Below are positions 36,692-44,570 of a stretch of 64,000 bases of DNA, piece by piece. Below the pieces are notes generated by a model, which worked only from the letters and a program-made list of their open reading frames with translations, did no database searches and had not been told where the DNA came from. The stretch comes from Phycisphaerae bacterium. GTDB lineage: Bacteria > Planctomycetota > Phycisphaerae > Phycisphaerales > UBA1924. The position numbers and the translations under genes were made by a program. Location of the stretch: positions 124,001 to 188,000 of the forward strand of contig BJHL01000005.1 in NCBI GenBank assembly GCA_014192545.1, given 5' to 3'. How positions within the stretch are numbered: the first letter of the stretch is position 1; each line of letters starts with the position of its first letter.

Positions 36692-37507
36692 ATGCCCCAC
36701 ATGCCCCAAGAACCCGAAGCCTTCGCCGAATGTGTCGCGGACATGCTCCGCCGACTCCAGCCCGACTACGCCGTCGATCTCGTCGGCCCGCGCGAACTTC
36801 TCGTCAATGGCCGCCGCCTTGACCTCGAAAATCTCTACCGCATGGTCAACCACGAACCATCACGCGGCACCGAAATCGTCGAGCACTACCTCGAACAACT
36901 CTTCGCCGGCGAAGCCATTCAACTGGGCACCATGAGCTTCGACTTCGCCAAGCCCCGCATCATGCCGCGCATCCAGCCCGAAACCATCTTCGAGCACCTC
37001 TCGCGCGAACAAGTCGCCCACGTCCCTTTCGTCAACGACACCGTCGTCGTCTTCGTCACCGATCTTCCCCACATGACCGTCAGCATCACCACCGAGCAGC
37101 TCATCCGCTGGAAGGTCGACATCGACGCCATCGAAGAAATCGCTCGCGAAAACCTCGATCGCTACGCCCCCGAGCTCGAAGTCCAAATCGTCGAAAGCAA
37201 AGAAGGTGGCAAAGCCGCCATCCTGGGCCAACACGACGGCTACGACGCCGCTCGCTTGCTGCTCACAGGCCTGCACGATCGCCTCGCCAACCAGCTCGGC
37301 GGCGACTTCTACGCCGCCATCCCCGCCCGCGACATGTTCGTCGCCTTCAGCCTCGCCCCCGACCCCTTCCTCAAACGCCTCCGCGACCGCGTCACCAGCG
37401 ACTACAAACGCCTCCCCTACCCCATCTGCTCCGACTTCTTCTACGTCACCCGCGACGGCGTCTGCGGCACCAAACCCGAAGTCCTCGAACGCGGCGAAGC
37501 CGCCTGA
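36692..37507 (+). CDS. DUF1444 family protein
   Basis: The 271-residue protein starts MPHMPQEPEAFAECVADML (ATG 36692) and fits the DUF1444 (YtpQ-like) family: a small alpha/beta N-terminal domain, then PVVVFVTDLPH-like strand (here TVVVFVTDLPHMTVSITTEQ), VDIDAIEEIARENLDRYAPE and the C-terminal GQHDGYDAARLLLTGLHDRL with AIPARDMFVAFS. It has no signal peptide or membrane segment, so it is cytoplasmic. The biochemical role of the family is unknown. Ordinary terminators lie both before and after the gene, so it appears to be transcribed alone. Confidence 0.8.
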   Translation: MPHMPQEPEAFAECVADMLRRLQPDYAVDLVGPRELLVNGRRLDLENLYRMVNHEPSRGTEIVEHYLEQLFAGEAIQLGTMSFDFAKPRIMPRIQPETIFEHLSREQVAHVPFVNDTVVVFVTDLPHMTVSITTEQLIRWKVDIDAIEEIARENLDRYAPELEVQIVESKEGGKAAILGQHDGYDAARLLLTGLHDRLANQLGGDFYAAIPARDMFVAFSLAPDPFLKRLRDRVTSDYKRLPYPICSDFFYVTRDGVCGTKPEVLERGEAA

Positions 37508-37522
37508 TTCGGACCCACTCCC

Positions 37523-37558
37523 GACGCCGGACCTGAGGCCCTGCGAAGGTCCGGATCG
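37523..37558. repeat. 36-bp palindromic repeat, copy 6 (forward)
   Basis: Stem CCGGACCT (37527-37534) with AGGTCCGG (37547-37554), perfect. It starts 15 bases after the DUF1444 stop and again precedes a terminator. Confidence 0.88.
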
Positions 37559-37588
37559 AACCCACAAAAAATTCCCGACCCCCACCCC

Positions 37589-37618
37589 ACGCGCGACCCA
37601 ACCCCTCGCGCGTTTTCC
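37589..37618 (+). terminator. Rho-independent terminator after the DUF1444 gene
   Basis: ACGCGCGA (37589-37596) with TCGCGCGT (37606-37613), then TTTCC. The T-run is short. Confidence 0.7.
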
Positions 37619-37664
37619 ATTCCCACCCTCAACCCCACCGCGCCCCAACTCGTATCTTTCCCCC

Positions 37665-39458
37665 ATGGGGATCGCACACATCACACTCTTCCTGCTCGCA
37701 CTCCTCCTCACCACCTGGGGCACTAGCCTCATCCTCCGAGCACTCGCCACCAAACTCGCTTCTCTCCGCCGCACGCCGCCCCTCTCCTGGATGTTCCGCG
37801 GCAACAGCATCTGGGACCCCAAACCCGAATCCATCGGCACCCCGCGCGCCAGCCTCACCACGCTCTTGGGCATCGCCGCCGCCCTCATTGGCGTCGCCTG
37901 CTTCACCTTCCGCAACAAGCTCGACGTCGAACGCGAAACAACCCAAGGCGACATGCTCACCTCAGGCCTCGCAGGCCTGCTCCTCTCCGCCGCTCTCGCC
38001 GCACTGCTGACTGGCCTCTTCGCCGACCGCTCCGCAGGCCGCAAACGCTGCCCCAAATGCTGGTACGACATGCAAGGCCAGTTAAGCCGCCAATGCCCCG
38101 AATGCGGCCACACGACAAAGCACGAAAAGCACTTCTTCCGCACCCGCCGCAGCAAAGGCATGCTCGCCCTCGCCTGCCTCCTCGTGCTCCTCGCCGCCCT
38201 CCCCCGCGCCATCATGGGCTACCGCGCCAACGGCTGGATGGGCGCAACCCCCACCTGGGCCATGATCGTCTTCATCGAACAGTTTCCCCAACCCTGGATC
38301 GTCCCCACGGGTCTGGGCGAGCGTTTCGGAACCCTGGGAGACAGAGCCGAGCGGCTCGATCCCATCAATCAATGGCTGCTAATCCGTACCACCCGAAACG
38401 ACGTCCTCACCACGATCCGATCACAGCTTACAAACACAACAGGCACTCCCGTTTCGAATACCCAGTCATTACTCAACACGAGTCCATCGCTAGGTGGCAA
38501 GCTCACATACGACCCGATAGTTGTAGATGCCATGGATCGCCGCTACCGCGAGCTAATCGCAAATTGGCCGACATCAGGTGACGTTGACACATCCATCGAT
38601 GAAGCAGAACTAGGTTGCTTGGTTGGATATCTGATGTCCCTGCGCGTCAGTGCCGTCGCAGGACCGAGCGCTCCCCGCATTCCGACCACGATCGTCCGAA
38701 GTGCTTTGCTCCGCCGTCGCACCGGTAACACTGTTGCCGACTGGTACACAACTAACATTTTCCTCGCGCCGATGCAAGAACCAACGGAAGTTTCCGCCGA
38801 GTTTCTCGCCGCATTTGATCAAAACGCGAAGGACGCACTTACGACCTCAATTGTGAGCCGAATGTTCGCCGAGTTCTTGCGTCGAAATGAAGAGCAGTTG
38901 CCGGCAATTCACGCCTACTTGCGCGACAATACCCACCCCGGAAGGTCAGGAGTTCTTTACGGATTCTACCAGTTGAAAGGCCAAGTGCTGCCGCCGCGAG
39001 AACTCTTGGACACGCTGCTAGTCGATTCTGACACCCGCGTCGTCATCGCCGCGATCGGTCTCGATTCGTACGACTCCGGCAAACCCCTCGACCAATCACC
39101 AAAACGTTGCCAGCAGCTCGCCGACATATACAACACCATCGGTATGCCCGATCGCGCTGCGTGGACCGTACTGCTCAGCACCAATTGGAAACACGCCGAT
39201 TTCACGCCGGGCCTCATCCGCGATCTCGCGAGCACAGACATCTCGACCGCATACGACGCACTGCGTTACTTCACTGCAAATCCCTCGACCGACCCGCGAC
39301 TCTTCGAACCTCTCCGCGCATTTCTCCGCCACCCTCAAATCTCGCATACATCCCCCGATGCACTTCGACTCATTCTCGCCATCGATCCCACCTACGACCC
39401 CACCGCACCCGAAAACGCGACGCTCCCCGACCCTCGCTTCGTTCCGACGCCACGCTGA
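37665..39458 (+). CDS. Zinc-ribbon polytopic membrane protein with HEAT-like C-terminal region, unknown function
   Basis: The 597-residue protein has membrane segments near residues 5-25, 65-85 and 95-115, then a zinc ribbon Cys129-x2-Cys132 / Cys144-x2-Cys147 in RCPKCWYDMQ...QCPECGHT, and a further membrane segment (about 165-185). The ribbon should face the cytoplasm. From about residue 240 it is soluble and helical, with repeat-like stretches (REHLLDTLLVDSDTRV-like) that suggest HEAT-type repeats. The layout resembles the gene at 9588-12143. Base composition changes inside the gene: the first 700 bases are C-rich like the surroundings, the rest is balanced and richer in A and T. That suggests a composite origin or weak constraint. 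Confidence 0.7.
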   Translation: MGIAHITLFLLALLLTTWGTSLILRALATKLASLRRTPPLSWMFRGNSIWDPKPESIGTPRASLTTLLGIAAALIGVACFTFRNKLDVERETTQGDMLTSGLAGLLLSAALAALLTGLFADRSAGRKRCPKCWYDMQGQLSRQCPECGHTTKHEKHFFRTRRSKGMLALACLLVLLAALPRAIMGYRANGWMGATPTWAMIVFIEQFPQPWIVPTGLGERFGTLGDRAERLDPINQWLLIRTTRNDVLTTIRSQLTNTTGTPVSNTQSLLNTSPSLGGKLTYDPIVVDAMDRRYRELIANWPTSGDVDTSIDEAELGCLVGYLMSLRVSAVAGPSAPRIPTTIVRSALLRRRTGNTVADWYTTNIFLAPMQEPTEVSAEFLAAFDQNAKDALTTSIVSRMFAEFLRRNEEQLPAIHAYLRDNTHPGRSGVLYGFYQLKGQVLPPRELLDTLLVDSDTRVVIAAIGLDSYDSGKPLDQSPKRCQQLADIYNTIGMPDRAAWTVLLSTNWKHADFTPGLIRDLASTDISTAYDALRYFTANPSTDPRLFEPLRAFLRHPQISHTSPDALRLILAIDPTYDPTAPENATLPDPRFVPTPR

Positions 39459-39473
39459 TTTTATCACCCGCCC

Positions 39474-40349
39474 CTACCCCTTAATCTCCGTCCTCACATC
39501 CCACAACTCCGGAAACATCCGGTCCTCCGCAATCTGCGCCAAGTACTTCACCCCCGCCGTGCCGCCCGTGCCGCGCTTGTGACCGATGATCCGCTCCACC
39601 GTCTTCAAGTGCCGGAACCGAAACAGAATGTGCGACTCATCAATGTCCACCAGTTTCTCAGCAAGCTCATAAAAATCCCAATACTGCTGCGGGTTCTCAT
39701 ACACCGCCTTCCAAATCTGCAGCACCTCTTCGTTTGACTCATACGTCTTGGTCACATCGCGCTCCAGCACACTCGCCGGCACCTTGAACCCGCGCCGTGC
39801 CAAGTGCCGCAAGCATTCGTCATACAGCGTCGGCGCCTCCAGCGTGCGCTTCACCATCGCATAAATCTCCGGCTTGTGCGCAAACACCGCCACCATCCGC
39901 TCATCCTTGCGACCCAGAATGAACTCAATCATCCGATTTTGGTAACTCTGAATCCCACTCGCCGGCCCCAGTAAATGCCGGAACTTCACGTACTCACTCG
40001 GAGTCAGCGTCGCCAGCACGCCCCATTGCTGCGTAAGCAACTGCTGAATGTGCTTCACCCGCGCAAAAATCTTGAACGTCGGCTCCAGCTCATCCCGCCG
40101 AATCAGCATCAGCGCCTCTTCCAACTCATGCACAATCAGCTTGAACCACAGCTCCGACGTCTGATGCTGAATGATGAACAGCATCTCATCATGATGCGTC
40201 GAAAGCGGCTTCTGCGCACTCAGCACCTGCCCCAGCGACAAATAGCCGTCATAGTCCAGCTTGTTCGCCAGGTCCGTCGTCATCCCGCTCGCATCTGCGG
40301 CGTGATATGAACTGCTTCGAGTAGTGGGGGACTTTCCTTCGCCGTGCAT
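39474..40349 (-). CDS. kynA: Tryptophan 2,3-dioxygenase
   Basis: Heme enzyme opening the indole ring of L-tryptophan to N-formylkynurenine, the first step of tryptophan breakdown or of kynurenine-derived NAD synthesis. The 291-residue sequence (ATG 40349) shows [15 protein letters not shown], the distal-pocket block [39 protein letters not shown] and the C-terminal heme-ligand region [22 protein letters not shown] with GVKYLAQI. A later ATG at 40283 ([14 protein letters not shown]) is also possible. A heptamer array reaches to within 20 bases of the start. No kynureninase or other kyn gene is nearby. Confidence 0.93.
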   Translation of the reverse strand: MHGEGKSPTTRSSSYHAADASGMTTDLANKLDYDGYLSLGQVLSAQKPLSTHHDEMLFIIQHQTSELWFKLIVHELEEALMLIRRDELEPTFKIFARVKHIQQLLTQQWGVLATLTPSEYVKFRHLLGPASGIQSYQNRMIEFILGRKDERMVAVFAHKPEIYAMVKRTLEAPTLYDECLRHLARRGFKVPASVLERDVTKTYESNEEVLQIWKAVYENPQQYWDFYELAEKLVDIDESHILFRFRHLKTVERIIGHKRGTGGTAGVKYLAQIAEDRMFPELWDVRTEIKG

Positions 40350-40368
40350 CCCACGAGCGTAGCGACCT

Positions 40369-40452
40369 CCCCAGTCCCCGCTCCCCGTTCCCCACTCCCC
40401 GTTCCCCACTCCCTGTTCCCCACTCCCCGTTCCCCACTCCCCGTTCTCTGTT
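40369..40452. repeat. Array of twelve 7-bp units (alternating CCCCGTT / CCCCACT)
   Basis: Twelve consecutive heptamers run from 40369 to 40452: CCCCAGT, CCCCGCT, then CCCCGTT and CCCCACT in alternation with small changes. No inverted partner is nearby. It fills most of the gap between two leftward genes, just upstream of the tryptophan dioxygenase start. Confidence 0.9.
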
Positions 40453-40460
40453 CTCCGCCC

Positions 40461-41561
40461 TCACACCCCAACCAGCCTCGCCCCCACACTCACCGCATCC
40501 TGCGCACTCTGCGCATACCCATCCGCCCCAATCTCGCGCCACAAAACATCCGCCCCCAAAAACGCCGGCCCGCCCACCAGCACCTTGCATCGCTGGCCCG
40601 CCTCATGCCCGCGAACGCACGCAATCGTGTCCTCTACCGCCCGCAATTGCGTCGGCAAATACGCGCTCAAGCACAACAAATCACACCCAAAATGCTCAAC
40701 CGCAATCCCAAGATCAGGCCCAGGCACATTCGCCCCCAAATACACCGCCCGCCACCCCTCCATCTCAAAATAATCACACACCATCCGCACGCCCAAATCG
40801 TGCTGATTCCCCTGCACGCTCGCCGCCACCACAACTTTCCCATGCCGCGGCTTCCTCGGCAAATGCGGATACAACTGACTCATCACCATCGCCGTCGTCG
40901 CCGTCGCGAAGTGCTCTTCTGCAACCGTCAAATCATTCATGTGCCACAGCCGCCCCAGCTCCTGCTGCACAGGCCCCAGCACCTGCTCATACACCTCGCG
41001 CACCCCGATCCGCTTCGCCGCCACCGCATCCGTCACCACCCTGCTCGCCGCAAACCTGTCCCCCTCGAGCACCGCAAGCAAATACCTCGCCCCAGTCTCC
41101 CCCTGCGGCGTCTCAATGCTCAAATTCATAGGCGGCTCCACAACCGGCTTATAGAGTTCCTTCCCCGCCTCCCGCAAATACCCCATCACATATGCCCGGT
41201 CCTCCGCCGGAATATTTCGATCCAGCACCTCACCCAATACATCCAGCGACCGCTGCAAATCATCCCGCGGCACCCCGCGCTTCTCAAACGCCACCGCCGA
41301 CCAAATCACCTGCCGCACAAAAACCTGCGGCCGTCCCGCATGAATGCTGCTCGCTAAATCCGCAACCCGCCCCTGCAAATTTTCGCACCACCGATCAAAC
41401 GCCAGCGGCTTATACCGCGCTGCGATATCTTCCCACCGCTCCACCAGCATCGTCGCCGCTTGCGACGCAATCTGCTCATGACTCGCAAGCAGCAACTGTG
41501 CGATAAATCGCCGCTGCTCAATCGACTCGCCCGGACTGTGATGATCAATATCGCGCTGCAT
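40461..41561 (-). CDS. Cobalamin-binding protein with CarH-like Wx9EH motif but no DNA-binding domain
   Basis: The 366-residue protein (ATG 41561; a TTG at 41612 extends it by 17) has three parts. The first 170 residues are helical and unassigned, with no helix-turn-helix. Next is a B12-binding helical cap with Trp206-x9-Glu216-His217 in LWHMNDLTVAEEHFAT, the signature of the light-sensing CarH/LitR adenosylcobalamin proteins. Last is a Rossmann-type B12 domain with Asn252-x-His254-x2-Gly257 in QGNQHDLGVRMV, where the His is the expected lower ligand. CarH proteins normally start with a MerR DNA-binding domain. Here that domain is replaced, so it may act by protein contacts. Other B12-domain proteins are the alternative. 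Confidence 0.8.
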   Translation of the reverse strand: MQRDIDHHSPGESIEQRRFIAQLLLASHEQIASQAATMLVERWEDIAARYKPLAFDRWCENLQGRVADLASSIHAGRPQVFVRQVIWSAVAFEKRGVPRDDLQRSLDVLGEVLDRNIPAEDRAYVMGYLREAGKELYKPVVEPPMNLSIETPQGETGARYLLAVLEGDRFAASRVVTDAVAAKRIGVREVYEQVLGPVQQELGRLWHMNDLTVAEEHFATATTAMVMSQLYPHLPRKPRHGKVVVAASVQGNQHDLGVRMVCDYFEMEGWRAVYLGANVPGPDLGIAVEHFGCDLLCLSAYLPTQLRAVEDTIACVRGHEAGQRCKVLVGGPAFLGADVLWREIGADGYAQSAQDAVSVGARLVGV

Positions 41562-41709
41562 GCCAGCCCAAAGAAATTCCCCGATTGCCCACCCGAAATT
41601 ATCAACGCCCAAGCGACAGTAGTCGCAACAAGCAACTCAGTCGTGTTACATTCTCCGTGTAACTTCGCCTCTTGATCCCGCGAAAAATCCACAACACACA
41701 TTTCTTCCC

Positions 41710-42711
41710 ATGCCCGCCCGCAAACCCAAGCACAACCCCCAGCCAGCCCTCTTCGCGGACTTTGACACCCCGCAGGTTTCCCTCGCGCCCCACGCCCTCG
41801 CCCTCAAGCCCCTCGCCGAAAAACTCGCCACCTCCATCCGTCTCGGCACCAGCTCTTGGACCTTCCCCTCCTGGGAAAATCTCGTCTACGACCGCAAGCA
41901 CACCGCCGACACCCTCGTCCTCGAAGGCCTCGCCGCCTACGCCACGCATCCACTCTTCCGCAGCGTGGGCCTCGACCGCACCTTCTACCGCCCCATGTCC
42001 GCCGAAGACCTCGCCGCTCTCGCCGCGCGCGTCCCATCGCACTTCCGCTTCCTCGTCAAAGCCCACGGCGAAGTCACGCGCCCACCACAACCGGGCGAAT
42101 CCAACTCCAAGTTCCTCGACATCGCCTGGACGCGCGACCAAATCCTCGCCCCCGCCGCCCAAGGCCTCGCACAAAAACTCGGAGTCATCCTCTTCCAGTT
42201 CCCACCCATGGACCTCCGCCCCGCGAACTTCTCCGGAGGCATCGACGCCTTCCTCGATCAACTCGCCAACTTCCTCGCCAGCCTCCCGCCCACGCTTCCC
42301 TGCGCCGTCGAAATCCGCAACCGCGAACTCCTCAGCAACCAACACCGCTCGCGCTACACAACCGCCCTCCGCCAAGCCGGCGTCGAACACTGCTACACAG
42401 GCCACCCCACCATGCCCACCATCGGCACCCAACTCGACCTCATCCCACCCCAGCAAGCTTCATCACCCGCCCCCCTCGCCTGCCGCTGGCTCCTCCACCC
42501 CACCCAACGCTACCAAGAAGCCAAAGACCGCTACTTCCCCTTCCAAGAACTCAAAGACGAAGACCCCGGCACCCGCGCCGAAATCACCAAACTCGCCGCC
42601 GCCGCCCAATCCCTCTCCCGCGACATCCTGATCATCGCCAACAACAAAGCCGAAGGCAGCGCCCCCCTCACCCTCGAACACCTCGCCATGCAAATCCTAA
42701 AACATCTCTAA
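41710..42711 (+). CDS. DUF72 domain protein
   Basis: The 333-residue cytoplasmic protein fits the DUF72 (YecE-like) TIM-barrel family: RLGTSSWTFPSWENLVYD near residue 40, YATHPLFRSVGLDRTFYRP, FRFLVKAHGEVT, ILFQFPPMD, and CAVEIRNRELL with ILIIANNKAEGSAPLT at the end. The family's reaction is unknown. ATG 41710 (MPARKPKHNPQPALFADF) is the only sensible start. The gene diverges from the B12 protein with about 150 bases between them, and a GCAA-loop hairpin follows the stop. Confidence 0.87.
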   Translation: MPARKPKHNPQPALFADFDTPQVSLAPHALALKPLAEKLATSIRLGTSSWTFPSWENLVYDRKHTADTLVLEGLAAYATHPLFRSVGLDRTFYRPMSAEDLAALAARVPSHFRFLVKAHGEVTRPPQPGESNSKFLDIAWTRDQILAPAAQGLAQKLGVILFQFPPMDLRPANFSGGIDAFLDQLANFLASLPPTLPCAVEIRNRELLSNQHRSRYTTALRQAGVEHCYTGHPTMPTIGTQLDLIPPQQASSPAPLACRWLLHPTQRYQEAKDRYFPFQELKDEDPGTRAEITKLAAAAQSLSRDILIIANNKAEGSAPLTLEHLAMQILKHL

Positions 42712-42716
42712 GAACA

Positions 42717-42734
42717 CGAGGGCGCAAGCCCTCG
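42717..42734. terminator. Stem-loop after the DUF72 gene
   Basis: CGAGGGC, loop GCAA, GCCCTCG, starting 6 bases after the stop codon. There is no T-run, so intrinsic termination is uncertain. Confidence 0.45.
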
Positions 42735-42785
42735 AACCCGTGCCACCGATCCCGGCTCTGCGTGGAATATGTTCATGGCCGGTGA

Positions 42786-43139
42786 TCAATCCCAATTAAT
42801 CGTCTCCTCGACCGCCATGCGAAACCATGAAGTGAAATCGGAAAAATCCTCGCGCGATTCCCAACCAGGCGATGCGAAGTCATGTATGACAAGAACTCTT
42901 GGAGCGATGTCCGGTGCCCAGCAGGCCAGATCGTCGTTGTCCTGACGATACGCGAAAGGGAACAGGTGCCGTGAAGGATATCGAACTGCAAGTCCTGCCA
43001 TACGAGACATCGCGTCCGAGGCCGTGAATATGTGCCACGGGCATAGATTGACGACGCGTTGCTCTACGAGCCTCTGGAACAATGGCGGATACTGCACCCA
43101 TGCTGGCTTGATTTGTGTATCGACGATGTATTCATTCAT
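42786..43139 (-). CDS. Small SUKH (SMI1/KNR4)-like or related protein (117 residues)
   Basis: The end of this protein, HLFPFAYRQDNDDLACW then VLVIHDFASPGWESREDF and SWFRMAVEETINWD, follows a pattern I know from small proteins annotated as SMI1/KNR4-like or hypothetical, often immunity or toxin-neighbourhood proteins. There is no signal peptide or membrane segment. ATG 43139 follows GAGGTG closely; ATG 43157 is also in frame. The gene and its flanks (about 42720-43270) lack the strong C bias of the surrounding genes, which suggests a later insertion. No toxin gene is adjacent. The family label is tentative. Confidence 0.6.
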   Translation of the reverse strand: MNEYIVDTQIKPAWVQYPPLFQRLVEQRVVNLCPWHIFTASDAMSRMAGLAVRYPSRHLFPFAYRQDNDDLACWAPDIAPRVLVIHDFASPGWESREDFSDFTSWFRMAVEETINWD

Positions 43140-43441
43140 GAGCACCTCGCTATGCAAATGACATTGGAGTCATGCAGGATGGGAACCCTTGAGGGTACCC
43201 GCAGTCTCCACAATCTCACCGAACTGAAGAAGCGCATCAAGCTCACAACGCCGAGGCTCTGCGCGATCGATGTGAATGTCCTGCCACCAACCTTCCCCTC
43301 CAGCATCCAACCCCCCACGCGAGCCCCCTCCCTCCCCCCCCCCCCCCCCCCCCCCCGCCCCACCCCCCCCCCCCCCCCCCCACCCCCCCACCCCCCCCCC
43401 CCCCCCCCCCCCCCCGCCCCCCACCCCCCCCCCCCCCCCAC
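43140..43441. other. Non-coding stretch and poly-C tract before the alcohol dehydrogenase
   Basis: The first 180 bases hold no gene I can support. The remainder is the poly-C tract described separately. Long open frames through the tract are only poly-Pro or poly-Gly artefacts. Confidence 0.6.
43324..43440. repeat. Poly-C tract of about 115 bp with scattered A and G
   Basis: From 43324 to 43440 nearly every base is C, broken by single A or G. It takes the place of the first 30 or so codons expected for the alcohol dehydrogenase. Nothing else in the window is like it. A sequencing or gap-filling artefact is the simplest reading. Confidence 0.9.
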
Positions 43442-44422
43442 CGCCGCGACCCGCGTCCGCAGGACGTCGAGATCGAAATCCTCTACTGCGGCGTCTGCCA
43501 CTCCGACCTCCACCAAGCCCGCAACGAATGGGGCAACTCCCTCTTCCCCATGGTCCCAGGCCACGAAATCGTCGGCCGCGTCTCCCGCGTCGGCAGCAGC
43601 GTCACCAAGTTCAAAGCTGGCGACTTCGCCGGCGTGGGCTGCATGGTCGGCTCCTGTCGCAAGTGCTCCTCCTGCACCCAAGGCCTCGAGCAATACTGCG
43701 ACACCTTCCCCACCTGGACCTACAACAGCCCCGACCCCCTCGCCCCGGGCCAACCCACCCACGGCGGCTACTCCGACCGCATCGTCGTCGACGAAGCCTT
43801 CACGCTCAAAGTCTCGTCCAACGCCAACCTCGCCGCCACCGCGCCGCTCCTCTGCGCCGGCATCACCACCTACTCGCCCCTCCGCCACTGGAAAGTCGGC
43901 CCAGGCCAGCGCGTCGCCATCGTGGGCCTTGGAGGCCTAGGCCACATGGGCGTCAAATTCGCCCGCGCCTTCGGTGCTCAAACCGTCGTCATCACCACAT
44001 CGCCTCGCAAAATCGACGACGCCAAGCGCCTGGGCGCCCATGAAGTGATCGTCTCCAGCGACGCCGACCAAATGACCAAAAACTTCCGCAGCTTCGACTT
44101 CATCCTCGACTGCGTCAGCGCCGAACACGACATCAACGCCTACCTCAACCTCCTCAAGCGCGACGCCACCCTTTGCCTCGTCGGCGCCCCCGAAAAACCC
44201 ATGCCCGTCAGCGCATTCTCGCTGCTGCTCCCCCGCCGCAGCTTCGCCGGCAGCGGCATCGGCGGCATCGCCGAAACCCAAGAAATGCTCGACTTCTGCG
44301 CGAAGAACAACATCACCAGCGACATCGAAATGATCAAGATGCAAGACATCAACATCGCCTACGACCGCCTCCTCAAAGGTGATGTGAAGTATCGCTTCGT
44401 GATTGATTGCAAGAGCCTGTAA
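43442..44422 (+). CDS. Zinc-dependent alcohol dehydrogenase (YahK/cinnamyl alcohol dehydrogenase type), N-terminus missing
   Basis: Medium-chain dehydrogenase using NADP(H) on aldehydes and alcohols. The frame emerges from the poly-C tract with RRDPRPQDVEIEILYCGVCHSDLH, which in full-length relatives lies about 30 residues in. Catalytic zinc ligands (Cys in YCGVCHSD, the GHE motif in VPGHEIVG), the structural zinc site CRKCSSCTQGLEQYC and the cofactor motif VGLGGLGHMGV are all intact, and the frame runs cleanly to 44422. No start codon is available upstream in this frame. The gene is either complete in the organism and damaged in this assembly, or truly truncated. The first ATG inside the frame (43550) would lose a zinc ligand. 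Confidence 0.85.
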   Translation, partial: RRDPRPQDVEIEILYCGVCHSDLHQARNEWGNSLFPMVPGHEIVGRVSRVGSSVTKFKAGDFAGVGCMVGSCRKCSSCTQGLEQYCDTFPTWTYNSPDPLAPGQPTHGGYSDRIVVDEAFTLKVSSNANLAATAPLLCAGITTYSPLRHWKVGPGQRVAIVGLGGLGHMGVKFARAFGAQTVVITTSPRKIDDAKRLGAHEVIVSSDADQMTKNFRSFDFILDCVSAEHDINAYLNLLKRDATLCLVGAPEKPMPVSAFSLLLPRRSFAGSGIGGIAETQEMLDFCAKNNITSDIEMIKMQDINIAYDRLLKGDVKYRFVIDCKSL

Positions 44423-44426
44423 GCAG

Positions 44427-44528
44427 CGAAGTACGGAAGAGACAAAGTACCGAAGTACCGAAGTACCGAAGGCAAGACACTCAATTGTCTTTCCTCCGGT
44501 ACTTCGTCTCTCCGGTACTTCGGTACGT
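44427..44528. repeat. Inverted-repeat element of 8-bp units, between the alcohol dehydrogenase and ybeY
   Basis: The left arm repeats CGAAGTAC (44427, 44451, 44459, with variants between). The right arm repeats CGGTACTT (44497, 44513) around CGTCTCTC. A nested stem AAGACA (44474-44479) with TGTCTT (44486-44491) sits in the middle. It starts 5 bases after the dehydrogenase stop. Confidence 0.85.
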
Positions 44529-44570
44529 GCCTTTCCACCGGTACTCGCCTTCCCACCCCTACCCTCCCCC

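Noticed and set aside
40369-40452. CRISPR-like array
   Set aside because: Units are 7 bp with no spacers, and no cas gene is present.
42717-42760. Possible tRNA T-arm (GGGTTCGAGG on the minus strand)
   Set aside because: Only one hairpin; no acceptor stem, anticodon arm or CCA context.
43059-44043. Long open frames through the poly-C tract on both strands (poly-Pro and poly-Gly proteins)
   Set aside because: They exist only because C-runs have no stop codons; the real frame is the alcohol dehydrogenase.
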